From the NCBI GenBank assembly GCA_022885665.1, contig JAGQDJ010000061.1:62001-126000 (forward strand): a DNA stretch of 64,000 nt, given 5' to 3'. This DNA comes from Triops longicaudatus. Lineage: Eukaryota; Arthropoda; Branchiopoda; Notostraca; Triopsidae. How positions within the stretch are numbered: the first letter of the stretch is position 1; each line of letters opens with the position of its first letter. Shown piece after piece: positions 35,405 to 46,501 of this stretch. The translations under genes and the position numbers were made by a program. The notes under the pieces were generated by a model. The model made no database searches. It saw only the letters and a program-made list of their open reading frames with translations, and was not told the origin of the DNA.

Positions 35405-38400
35405 ATGGCATTTTGGTACACGCTGTGCACCCTGTTAGCCCTCACTATTGCGGTTTTCTGGGCTGGGTACTGGGTCGTCCATGTTGCTGCAGTGTTTTAC
35501 GGGTACGTAAGCGTATTTTTTCCTTGCGTGGATTTTTCATAATTTTTATTGGATTTCTTAAGTATATAATTGTAGAGGTGTTATTGATATTTTTATGGTT
35601 ATTTTAGTGGAATTCTTGTATTGTTTTTCTTAAAATTCGTTTCTATTTGCGGGATTTTTTAATTCATATTTTTGTGCTTATTTTCAGAGAATTTTAGGAT
35701 TTTTGCATTTTTTGTTTTATTGTTTCGTTTATCTTTAAATACATTTTTAGGCTTTTAATGCACATTTTATACTTATTTATTTCTTAATGTTGATACTTAT
35801 ACTCAGTTATGTGAAATTCATGTGCGGTTATATTTTGCGACATTCTTAGGATTTTCTGAAAAAAGTAACTGTTCTTTTTTAGATATTTTTTAAATCTGTT
35901 TATATTTTTATATTGATGCTTATTTTTATTTATATTCCTTTATAATTTTAGAGATTTTTCGGATGTTTTAATTTTTCACGTATTTTTTAATTGTGTACTT
36001 ATTTATATTTAATATTGATACTAATTTTTATTTATATTCGTGTCTATTTTAGAGATTTTTAGGATTTTTGAAAATGTTTAGCAATTTTTTTTATTTTTAT
36101 TAATTTATCTATATATTTGTGTATATTTCATATTTATTTCGACTGTTTCGAAAGTTCTGAGTATGTTTTGCTAGGAAACTGAGGAAAAAGTATCACGGAA
36201 CTTATTAGACAGCCTTAACGGGGATTGACAAGCGAGGTCGTATGTAAGAGACATGCCAAAAATCAACGTAGAAATGACCTTAACCTCCGTTGCTGCATTT
36301 GCTTTTACTATGAAAGTTGTCCGATCCTGTTTCAAAGAACAATTCTCTTACGTTAGGGGTCTCTTACATTCGGGCTCTTGACTCACCATGTAGTTTACGT
36401 TCAATTGAACGAAATTACCTTCCTTAGCGTGCATGTTTTCTCCGCCTTACTTTGTGTTTTGGGATCAGTTTAGCCTATAAACTTTTTTTGTTCTTACAAG
36501 GTCCCTTATGTCCGGGTCTGACCATATTTCCATACTGCGAACGTTCAATTGAACTAAATTATTTTTCTCACCGTGTAAAAACGTATGACATATAAGATTT
36601 TAGTGCAGTTTCGTTAATAAGCGGGGTTTTCTCACATAACTGCCTCGTACATCGGGTTTGGCTTTATTTTAACGTAATACACGCTCAATTCGCCTTACAT
36701 AGTAGATTTCAACGCCAAGTTACACTGAACTCGCTTTTGAAAAATTTATTTGTCACTGTTGTGTATATTGTTCTGTTTTGCTCTATCTTTCTACTTTCCC
36801 ATTTTTTCCATTTTTTTCTGTTTCAATGATTTTCTATTTTTAGTTTGTCTACCTTTCGCTTTCGAAATCTCTGTTTCTTAAGATTTTCATTTTAACAATT
36901 TTGAGGCTTTTATGTTTTCTTTGTTGAGTAGTCGAAGTACTTTTCTTTGAATTGATATACTTTCTTTTCTTTAAAAAAACTTTAAAAGTGGCTTTTCTCA
37001 CAATCGCATGTTATCTGCTCTGTAAGCGCATCAGAATTGAGCGAACACGATGTTTTCTCAAAGCAGGAACAGTTTTGAAGCGTTTGTTCGAGAATCAAAA
37101 CAACAGCCAAAAAAAATAGAGAAAAAGAAAGAAAATCTTAGAAAGGTTTCTTTGCGAGCGTTGTTGACAAAAAAAAATGAAAGAAAAGCCACGACGGAGA
37201 GAAAATCCGTGTACAAACGACGAAATGTGTCTAGCGATCGATTTGGGTTCCAACTTTTTGCCAGTACTGGAGAGAAGCTTCCGTAACTGCTTCCTTAATG
37301 GGGCGTGGCATAAAAAATCTTCTTCGTAACTTTTTAAGAAAAAATAAGAAAAAATTCTGCAATAAAGTAAATAGTGCATAGTCTTGTTTTTGAAGAAAGT
37401 TGAAAAAGCGAAAGAAAACATTATTTTATTTTAATCATCCTCGTATTTTGACTTTTTTCTCCTTTCTGAGTCTTTCGATTTTAATTGCACTATGTTCGAC
37501 TATTTTTAAATTTTAAAGTCCGGGAATGGGTTGCTATAATGTAAGGAATGTGTTAACAGGCGATGGAAGCTGCACCGGAAGACGTGCCAGTTACCGCGAG
37601 AAACGCCGTACCCGGGCGTGTCTATCCTCAAGCCATTAGTGGGCGTGGACCCTAACTTGTTTTCCAATCTGGAAACGTTTTTCACCATGTCATATCCATT
37701 AGTAAGTGTTAGCGTAATTCAATCCTATTTTATTAACATTTTAGGCTCTAAACTTTGAAACCTGGTCGGAAGAGCGTTTAATCGAGTAACGACGCTGATT
37801 AGAACAATACCAAACCTGGAAGCGATTTCAGTCGTTTAACGTAGGACTAAAAAGAAAAAAAAAAATAAATAAAATTTTTTTAAAAAAAAAAACATGGCGA
37901 AATTCGATAAGGACAATCACAGAAGCTGCTTATGTAGAAATCAACGGAAGGAAACGAAGAAATGGTGTAGAGAAGTTCATTCATCACCTTTTCTAGTGAC
38001 GTTCGATATGTGGTATAATGGACAACGAAGTGCTTGGGATGATTAACTACGAACCTTTGGTCCTATTACTCTTCATTTACTTCAAAACTCGTAATAAAGC
38101 AGACTGTAAAACAAAGACGAATGTCAGTTGAAATTAAGCTCGATTTTCGTCAGTAGCTTTACTTCTGCTTTTGAAAACTTGACGTTAGAGCGCCAGTAGA
38201 ACATTTTAAAGCATACAAGGCAAAACGTTGCCTTAAAACTAATTTAAAAACGGTAGTAAAAATTCGACGCTTATTTTTGTGTAGTAAGCCTCAAGCGTAC
38301 TTTATTTTGAGATAAAGAACGTTTCCATGAGCGCGACTCTAGCGCTGAGGACGCTTTGCGGTTTTTACGCACAACTTTTGGTGTTCAAACATGAGCACGC

Positions 38401-41400
38401 GTTAGAACTATGACTAGACACAAAACTGAGTCAAAACTCAAATTGAGTGCAGAACAAGCATTTTAAACTAATCTGTAGAACTTTTGTGAAAAAAAAAAAA
38501 CGTTAGAGCGTCACTAGCGCTGACGACACTAAGCGGTCATAATGCGCAATAATTCTAATTCTTGGCTTTCCTCCCTCTGCACTGTTGTCCGCAAACCCTT
38601 GCGTGTAACAGGCTCAAAAATTAACAATGAAAACAGAACATTATTATTAACATTCCAGTAAACGATGAAAGAATAAAACAACGAAACTTGAATTAATTTC
38701 GAAAAAATGTGCCACAGTATGAAATCCTCTTTTGCATCCATGACGAAAGCGACCCCTCTGTCATGTTAGTGAAGCGGTTGATGGAAAAGTACCCCCATGT
38801 GGATTGTTCCATGTTTGTCGGTAAGTTTTCGTGAATATTATTTAGCTAAATTTTTAATTTTTAGTACATATTTCAACTACTTTATGATATCAATTTCCTT
38901 AGAGTGAAATATTTTTAACGAAATTTTTCCTTTTTGAGAAATTTAAACCACTTTACGATATAAATTCCCTACAATGAAAGTCAGAAGTATTAATGGACAG
39001 ATGTCATGCAGGTGGAACGAAAGTGGGTATTAACCCCAAGATCAATAACCTACAACCTGGGTACGTGGCAGCCAAGTACGAGTTCATTCTCATATCCGAT
39101 TCTGGGTTACGCAGTAAGTTATTTCTTCCACGCTCTTTTTATTATTATTTCTTTTTTTCCATTTATGTTTGTTATTATTATTTATTATTAGTTATTATTT
39201 TTCTGAGACTTCTGTCGTTCTTTTTCAGTATTTGTTCAGCTTTTGGATTCTTTTTATTTATTTTCTTCTATTTTATTGACGTCGTCTACGTAAATGACAT
39301 TTTGCTACATTTTTCAATATATATTTTTTATTTATTTAAACTTTTGTTAAAAGATGTCTTATTTCATGTTTTGTTCTGGCACATTTGTATGTATTGTGTT
39401 TGCTCTGAGATGATCGAAAGTACTCTCAACGACATAATAACGATTCCCTTACTTTTTTTGGTTTTTGCTTCCGTATTTCTGAGATTTTCTTCGTTGCTAA
39501 ATGACGAGCTATTAACGGATTTTTATTTATTTGTTGTTGTTTTTTGTAGTGAAAGAAGACACGTTGATGGATATGGTTAATCACTTGACGGAAAAAGTGG
39601 GTCTGGTCCATCAAATGCCTTTTGTCTGCGACCGAGATGGGTTTCCCGCCACGTTAGAAAAAGTAACCTACAAATTGGAACAAAAAAATAAATAAATAAC
39701 TAGACAATATAAGCTTGTGTGCGGAATTTTTCGCTCTCCACTTTTCGTTTCTAGTCTTTTTCAGTCTTGAACTCTTATCTTTGAGTTTTCAGTATTTTTA
39801 TAATTTTTCTCCCTTTTTGTAGTCTATTTTTCTCTTCATTTTATTTTTGTTCAACGTGTTTGCCTTTTTCGAATTTACTTTTATTGACAACATTTTTACG
39901 TAGTTTATTTTAACTTTGTATTTTTAAGCTTTTCACCCTCTGTTTAGTTGCTATTTCATTTTGTAATGTTTCCTTTCATTTTTTCGTTTTTTACCATCTT
40001 TTCTCATTTTTTTGCGTTTTTATACTATTTTTTTCTGAAGCCAAAATTATCGTAGTAATTTACTGTTTGATGTTTTTCCAACCAATTAACGCATTCATTA
40101 TTTGGGTCAGATTTTCTTTGGCACCGCTCACGCCCGCATTTATTTAGCAGCCGATCTCGTGAGCGTCAATTGTGCCACGGGCATGTCGTCGTTAATGAGA
40201 AAGAGCCTGATTGACGAAGTCGGTGGCTTGAAAGCTTTCGGCTGTTATTTGGCCGAAGATTTCTTCCTCGCTAAATCCATCACAGACCGGGGCTGGAAAC
40301 TGGCCGTGAGCAGCCAGCCGGCCTGGCAAAACGCGGGCACCTGCGAAGTCTCATCATTCCAAGCCAGAATAACAAGGTTAACCCTCTAAAAGATTCTTTT
40401 AAAATATACACAAAAACAGGAAAATGAGGCATTTTTTCGTACATAGAATCAGGAAATTTTAGGCAGCACTAGGTAAAATAATAATTGAGATTGAACGTTT
40501 TTAAAAATAAAAATAAGAAACCGATGAAAATTTTTGTATTTGTTTTTAATGACTGTTTTCTACTTTGGTTTCATTCTCCTTTTTCGGTATTCTGGTAATT
40601 AATAGATGGGCCAAGTTAAGGATAGCGATGGTACCGACAACAATAGTGTTGGAGCCACTGTCCGAGTGTATGATGATGGGTGCAACGGCGGCGTGGGCAG
40701 CGTCGTGGTTGCTGCAGTGGGACCCGCTCGTTTTTTATTTAGTCCATGTGCTGGTCTGGTTCCTTATGGATTACATACTCCTCTCTATCGTGCAGGTAGG
40801 AATGGTAATGCTTTCCTCTCATTCAGAAACATAGCCTCGCTTCTTCCTCCGAAAACATCTGTTATTATATATCCACGCTTCTTGAATGACGATTTCTTCT
40901 CATTGGGCGTGTTTTACTTAAGTCTCCTAAACGTAACGATATTCTTACCGGCATTTACTGAAGCTTTTCATTGCATTGTTGCGTATACCACGGTCGTCAA
41001 GATCTTCGTAATAGATCTACTGATGCCCTCTGTAGTTAGTCTGTTGAACGGCTTTCAGATTTGTTTCCAGATTCACAAACGACACCTGACGAAGCTCGCA
41101 GGAACTAAGGCAGCACCATTTTACCCAGCAACGAAAGCAAAGACCATGGTTACCATCCCAACAAAAGAATTTCAATAGTTTTGCTAAGAAGGGGATGCAA
41201 CTAAAGTAGGAGCGTGGCGAAATAGATTCCATCTGAAAGTGCAGGAGACGAAACGACACTGTCGAACACGAATCAAAGCATTGCATAAAGTACACACACG
41301 AGAGACACCTGGAAAATTAAATAAGAAACAATTGAATTTGAGTTTTAGCTAGAAAATATCATAGGTTTTCGCACTTTCTAGTCCCTAACGGCTAGAAAGG

Positions 41401-42411
41401 GCGAAATCCGCCATGAGACGCTAAAGCCCTGGAAAGGTGCCATAAGGTTCTGCAGAAATTCCCTTTGTTTCCCCCTTCCTTTTTCTTTGTTGGTCGAAGT
41501 GAAAGACTTGCAGTTGCTAGCGTCGAATGGCGAACTTATAGTTTCCATGGCTTCGATAGATGACACTAGTGAATTGGATAAAGACTTTCGAAGTTTTACT
41601 TATAGTTGTAATTACTACCCGTAAAATTGGGAATATTTGCACAAAAATCCTGTTACAGAGCAAAGTGGAAAAACTGCTTTTATTCCCAAATGTCATTGTT
41701 GATATGATAGAAAAACATGGGAGAGGAAGTCAGGTTTATTGTAACATGGCAAAGATCGAACTTCAGCCGGCTCGGACAGACGAGTGTTAGATTAGATTTG
41801 CGCTGGCTTGAGGGTTCGTAAAATAGTATTGTTCAGAAGTAGCGATGAATAATTGATTCACAGATTTCTTCGAACTTAACGAAGCATTTGGATGCAAATG
41901 ACGTTTCATGTATGCTTGATTCGCATTATTGACCGAGCGACAGCAAGTTTTCGAAACTCTACTTCCTGTTAAATCTGTTAAACCTTCCGTCACTCTCGCA
42001 AGTCTACTCTTAGAAAGTTTCATCGGGTGCAAGATGGTGAAGTCAACATTTGTATAGTGAAAAAGCTGTTCTCGCCAACAGATGGCGTTGAAGCAAGAAA
42101 AAGGGGGAAATACGGAAGTTTGAACAGAAATTAAAGGGAAGTTAGAGTTGAAAGGAAAACTTGCAGTTGCAAATGTGGTAAAGTTGATACATCGTGAAAG
42201 CACTAATGGGTAGTCTGTTCGTCGTCCACAGAGCTCCTCGTTGCCCTTCAGCAAGTTTGAGTTCGTGGTGGGCTGGTTGTTCCGGGAGTGCAGTGCACCG
42301 TTCCTCTTCATACATGCCTTATGGGATCCCACCATTCATTGGCGGACCGGCACCTTCAAACTCAGGTGGGGTGGCATTGCGGAGGAGGTTAAACCCAAAG
42401 TGAAACTGTAA
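35405..42411 (+). CDS. UGCG: UGCG, ceramide glucosyltransferase
   Basis: Eight exons, 35405-35502, 37560-37701, 38718-38820, 39012-39113, 39550-39662, 40111-40376, 40606-40795 and 42232-42411, give 397 residues (human 394). All joins keep phase. The enzyme (GT21 family) transfers glucose from UDP-glucose to ceramide on the cytosolic face of the Golgi, the first step of glycosphingolipid synthesis. An N-terminal membrane anchor covers about residues 8-32. The D1, D2, D3, RxxRW set is complete: Asp92, Asp144 (SDSG), Asp236 (AEDFF) and R272-I-T-R-W276, at the same residue numbers as in the human enzyme. His193 and Cys207 are also kept. Hydrophobic C-terminal segments lie at about 293-337 and 355-365. 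The start is supported by the hydrophobic N-terminus and alignment length. Introns 1 (2.1 kb) and 7 (1.4 kb) are the largest, and intron 1 holds family A repeats. Confidence 0.97.
36225..36690. repeat. Family A repeats in UGCG intron 1
   Basis: One forward copy (about 36238-36253) is followed by at least four reverse copies (about 36343-36380, 36503-36520 and 36641-36655), two of which are directly adjacent, separated by GTTAGGG. Confidence 0.75.
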
Positions 42412-42789
42412 ACAAAGCGTGACATCTACCCCCCAACAGAGACAGCAACAAAGCTCCAATCACGCCATCTATCCATCAAGTGATACATATACCCGTTCTA
42501 TCCGCCACGCCATAAAACCATAGAAAATTGTGAAAAACTCCTGAAGAGATTTAAATCAAGTGTTTCCATTTTCACGCCCTCATTTAGAGGAATTAGTCAA
42601 TTAAAATGGTCGTTTTGGAAGTTTGTGAGTTTGACGTCAGTATTAGCTTCCGGGCAAATGAAAGGCAGCAGTGGAATTTGACACAAGCCCTCTACAGGAA
42701 GAACAAAAGCCTCGCCTGGCGCACTGTGATGCGTAGTGATTTGGTGTCTATGAAGAAATTTGCCCGAAAGTTACAAAACGGGCCACATG

Positions 42790-42795
42790 AATAAA
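42790..42795 (+). terminator. Candidate poly(A) signal of UGCG
   Basis: AATAAA occurs 379 bases after the UGCG stop codon. It is the first perfect hexamer noticed downstream. Confidence 0.5.
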
Positions 42796-43643
42796 GACTA
42801 TTTTTAAATTGTTGAAAGTTAGCAAAAAAAAAGAGTGAAAAAAGCCTTTGACCCTTTTTGTCCAAAGTGATTTTTCCATTTTTTTACTAACAAATTTCCT
42901 CACTCTCTTTTTGAAAGGGAATTGCCGCATATTGTGACGATTTCCTTGTAAAAGACTAGAAAAAGTGTATATAGGATTATATGAATTTTTATTATTTTTG
43001 AGAATGTTCTTGCGCTCCCTATGAAGGCATGATGCAACAATGCATCATCCTGCCCCTGTAGTCAAAGTCATGCACCCGTTTTTGATTTGTTGGTTTACCT
43101 AATCAGGAAAATGGGGATATTTGCGCACAAGTTTGAAACTGTTGCAAGACATTTTTTCTTTATTTTTTGCTGTGTTGAGAAACGGAAAATTGTGAAAAGA
43201 CCAACCCAAACTGCGTATGAATGTGGGGGAATCAATTTTGTTGTAATTTGTTTATTCCTTTTTTTTTTGGTAATCGTTAAGAGGGCTAAAAGGGTAAATG
43301 TAGGCGTGGCTCTGCGTGCCATACCCAGAAGCACTCGAGAGTGTTTTATAAAGCCAATAATGAAAGTTTTGATTATATGAAAAAGGGAAGAAGGGGGGAG
43401 GAGGAAACAAGTCATAACACAGGAAAGTCCAACCAGCGAAAAGTAATTATTTTTGTATTATTATTATATCTCTTGGGCACATGTATGAAAAAAAATAACA
43501 AGTGATGTCTTCTGTGTAACTAAGAAAAAAAGAGGGACATTTTTCATTGTTATAAGCTATTTCGTAAATGAAACGAGTCCCTGGGCGGGGACGGTGACAG
43601 TAAGAAAAAAGGCTCAAAATACAGAACCATTTCTCATTAATAG
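42796..43643. other. Intergenic DNA between the convergent UGCG and SPH genes
   Basis: No gene seen. AT-rich with one AACAATGAAA-family site near 43541. Confidence 0.6.
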
Positions 43644-43649
43644 TTTATT
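43644..43649 (-). terminator. Candidate poly(A) signal of the serine-protease homologue
   Basis: AATAAA on the minus strand lies 135 bases after the stop codon at 43784-43786. Confidence 0.5.
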
Positions 43650-43783
43650 ATTTTACTTATTTTTAACCCAATTTTTGGATTGAAATGGAAATCGAAGAAG
43701 TGTGCGTTCTCTAGGCGAGGAATATTCTTTAATTATTTTTTTTACACGGCCCAGCTCATTGCCTTGGAATAAATAACTTAATT

Positions 43784-44992
43784 TCAATATTCAGAGTTTA
43801 CTACAGGGAGAAACGCCGTTATGTACGCGTCATCTTGTGAACAGTCTTCGAATGGAGCGCAGGAATTTTGGCCTATGATACAAAGTGGGCGACTTTGGTT
43901 TAAATTCAGTTTAGAAACGTTACTTGTGGTAGTTTTGATCCAATCGAGGTGAGAAGCAACCCTTCTCACTCGGATGGTAGTCGCAGAGCCGCAAGGGATA
44001 ATATTATTGCTGACAACGCCAAGTTTCGCTCTGTCGTAAGTGGGACCGTACCAAAGTACAGGTGCTCCGCCGTCGCCATTCTTCACAGAGCAGTCTTTCA
44101 TATATTTCTCAACAAGTGCCATACAACTTACGCAAGAGCCAGCATTGCTCTTTGTGGGTAAGCGAAAAGTTTTGCTGGTCTACGCAACTGACAGGCAAAT
44201 GCCGCGGTGTTAGATTAGGTGTTATTAGTGTTTGATGGTTTAGAGTTCCGTAAAACTAAGTAGATCACACCTGCCATGGAAACATTACACGTCTCCAAGG
44301 TATCGGATGTTTCTTTTATTGGTAAGCATTTTGTCGCCACAGAAGAAGTCATGTCGAAGGGCGTGTCCATTTTTACCAAGGTGATGTCATCTTCCAAAGC
44401 GACAGTTGTAGTAGTCGGCCCAGTCGTGTATTTAGGGTGAATAATAGATTTGCCTTTAATAGACTAGGAAAATTATTATTATTTTGCTTTAAGACTCTAG
44501 CAGTGTTTTCGTAGTCACTTGGAAGTCCCGCTTGGTATTTGCGGAAGGTACCAGCTTGTCATAACGTACAAACCAGTTCCGTGCTTCCTAAACAGCTAGT
44601 TGAACTCAATACCCATAAGAGATGTATCAAAACGCCAGTACATTGTGCATTATTACTCCCGATGATTACTTGCCATGGAAATTCTCCGAGAGTATCAGAA
44701 TGTGAGCTTCCATACATACGTGACTTGGGTTCGAGAAGCAAAATGAGTATTTTTCCAATTAACGATTAGAAACTTATTTACCAATTGGGCCGGAGATATT
44801 CGGCACTTGCGCGATGGGCTCGTAGTTGTGGTAGTGGAGGTTGTAAGTAGTAGTGGCCCTGTCGGCACATGTTGCGCCATCAATACCAAACATTCTTACG
44901 TAGTAACTCGATACGTTTTTTTTTTTCCGCAACAGAACTTCCATGGCAGGGAAACAATCTTTTGGAGGTGTTGCCAATTGCCGACCACAAGA
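43784..44992 (-). CDS. Serine-protease homologue (inactive trypsin-like), 5' end unresolved
   Basis: Minus-strand exons: 44992-44900, 44858-44782, 44723-44574 (or to 44519), 44463-44257, 44179-44132 and 44080-43784, mostly split by introns of 41-77 bases. A Thr-rich linker and one Cys precede the activation site SRMYGSSHSDTLGEFPWQV. The trypsin fold is clear: LLWVLSSTSC, HPKY, DDITLVKM, KCLP, C-NGDGGAP, LGVVS, PCG and SHLDWI. The catalytic His is Ser (LSSTSC for LTAAHC), the Asp is kept, and the catalytic Ser is Gly (GDGGAP for GDSGGP), so it cannot be a working protease. Arthropod SPHs of this kind act as cofactors in proteolytic cascades such as melanisation. The region between LSSTSC and HPKY changes frame near 44574 unless a 43-base intron (44573-44531) is removed. 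The stretch between the CNVS and CNGD cysteines is short. Further N-terminal exons probably lie at 45.0-45.75 kb. Confidence 0.8.
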
Positions 44993-46501
44993 CTATTCAA
45001 ACTTGGGGATTAAAGGCACGAGTATCTCTAACACCCGAATGTTCAAAATTACAAAATAATCCGGGCTAAATGGAGCGCGAGGACTGCACGGCATCAACCG
45101 CTGACATCGTTCAAAAAGCTCAAATGTGAAGACTGCAAGGCAGATTTTTAATTTAAGTTCATCACTCCGAAACAATATTAATGTTTGATTGTTGTACGGT
45201 ATAGCAGAAGATGTGAACGCCGAACCGACCAAGTACCAAAACGTAAGTTTTTTTATGATTTTCACTTTTCTACTACCCACCGAATCTTCAGGAGAATTGT
45301 GAGGATCGAAAGTCCAAGCGGTTCAGGGCCTAACTTACACTTACTCATTTTAGTAGGCTATGCAAACTCGAATAGCCCGAGGCACTTCGTAAGCTGTATG
45401 ATGCATGAGGTCGTGCCATTGCTTTGGGGTTAGTACATTCTTGAGATAGGTTAGGAAATTTTAATAGACGTTGTTGTGTATGTTTAGAAAGGTCACACTG
45501 TATTGTTGAGTGTGGTATCCAAGTTATAGTGGAAAGCTGCAAGAACAATAAATCCATCTGTGTTTGAAACACACCTAGATATTTGACAAACGATGTCAGA
45601 TTTTAGGGTCAGGTTATGCTGTTCTGCCCAGCCTGTGTTTCTATTGTAAACTACACTTTGCAATATCAAGTTTTCGTGGCCTTCTTTCGTGAGATTCAAA
45701 TACTTTCTACGCAGTGCATAAGATTGGTAAGAAGACTTAAATAAGTGTTAAGTTTCACAACTTTACTTTGGGTTGGTAGCGTAATGATTTGATTTATTGA
45801 GTAATGAGTACATACACACAAATGAACACAGGACACGAAACAAACGAAACACAAGTAGTCTTTACTGTCCACTACAGTATTCGACTTACAAGCCTCGCGA
45901 ACTAACTCAACTCGACTAACTTAACAGACTAACTCTTCGCGATACTTTCGCTTCTTATACTAAAGTTTACCCTTGACCTTGAAATACTTGTACCTAACCT
46001 TTACCTTGCATTCTTTGCTTGCCATCATAATGACGAAAACCTATCAACTTGTCCCTGACCTGAACCTTACATTCAGTCAAGGATTATGAAAACCTATCAT
46101 AAGATAAACTAATCCCACCGGCGCATATGCAACTTCACCCACCCACTCGTCTTGTTTCTCTACACAATTTCTTGATGACTTCAAGGTTTCCTGGCAGCCA
46201 AGTTTTGACTCGGAAAAATTCTTGACCTGCTTAATGATTTTTCGAAAAATCAGGAATAATTCATTCTTGCCGTGGGTTTCATTGGGAAACGCGAACCGTA
46301 CAAAAGTATCAGTTCGTGTTTCTTCAATCGCTATTCGCGTTAGACACTCCCATCCATGTGAGTACTTTAACTTTTGCTCATGGAACCTAGATGACGTGAA
46401 CAGCCTTAGAAAAACAAGTTGCTCCAAACCGTACATTTCAGGCCCTCTAAACAAATCTTTATCATATTGGTTCCTATTTTGTTGTGTATTCACGCTACGC
46501 C
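44993..46501. other. Region between the SPH and Hippo genes
   Basis: Open minus-strand stretches at about 45500-45708 (YLNLTKEGHENLILQS, then TGWAEQHN and SDIVCQIS) probably hold N-terminal SPH exons; a diverged scavenger-receptor-like domain is one guess. The SPH and Hippo genes are divergent, so the Hippo promoter must lie just upstream of 46502. Two GAAAACCTATCA words sit near 46033 and 46088. Confidence 0.35.
46077..46493 (-). CDS. 138-codon ORF head-to-head with Hippo, unassigned
   Basis: This is one of the longest open frames not explained by a recognised gene. It starts nine bases from the Hippo ATG on the opposite strand. The product is polar with many charged residues (for example IAIEETRTDTFVRFAFPNET) and has no signal peptide or known domain. 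It may be antisense chance over the Hippo 5' UTR or an exon of the SPH gene. Confidence 0.18.
   Translation of the reverse strand: MNTQQNRNQYDKDLFRGPEMYGLEQLVFLRLFTSSRFHEQKLKYSHGWECLTRIAIEETRTDTFVRFAFPNETHGKNELFLIFRKIIKQVKNFSESKLGCQETLKSSRNCVEKQDEWVGEVAYAPVGLVYLMIGFHNP

Noticed and set aside
38993..39580. 195-codon plus-strand ORF
   Set aside because: It begins in the frame of UGCG exon 4 (39012-39113) and reads through the donor into AT-rich intron 4. Only the exon part is coding.
40606..41178. 190-codon plus-strand ORF across UGCG exon 7
   Set aside because: It is in the wrong frame. The UGCG frame (WAKLRIAMVP) matches the family and ends at the donor at 40796.
41787..42335. 182-codon minus-strand ORF
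   Set aside because: It is antisense to UGCG exon 8 and intron 7, with no recognisable domain and no splice or promoter support.
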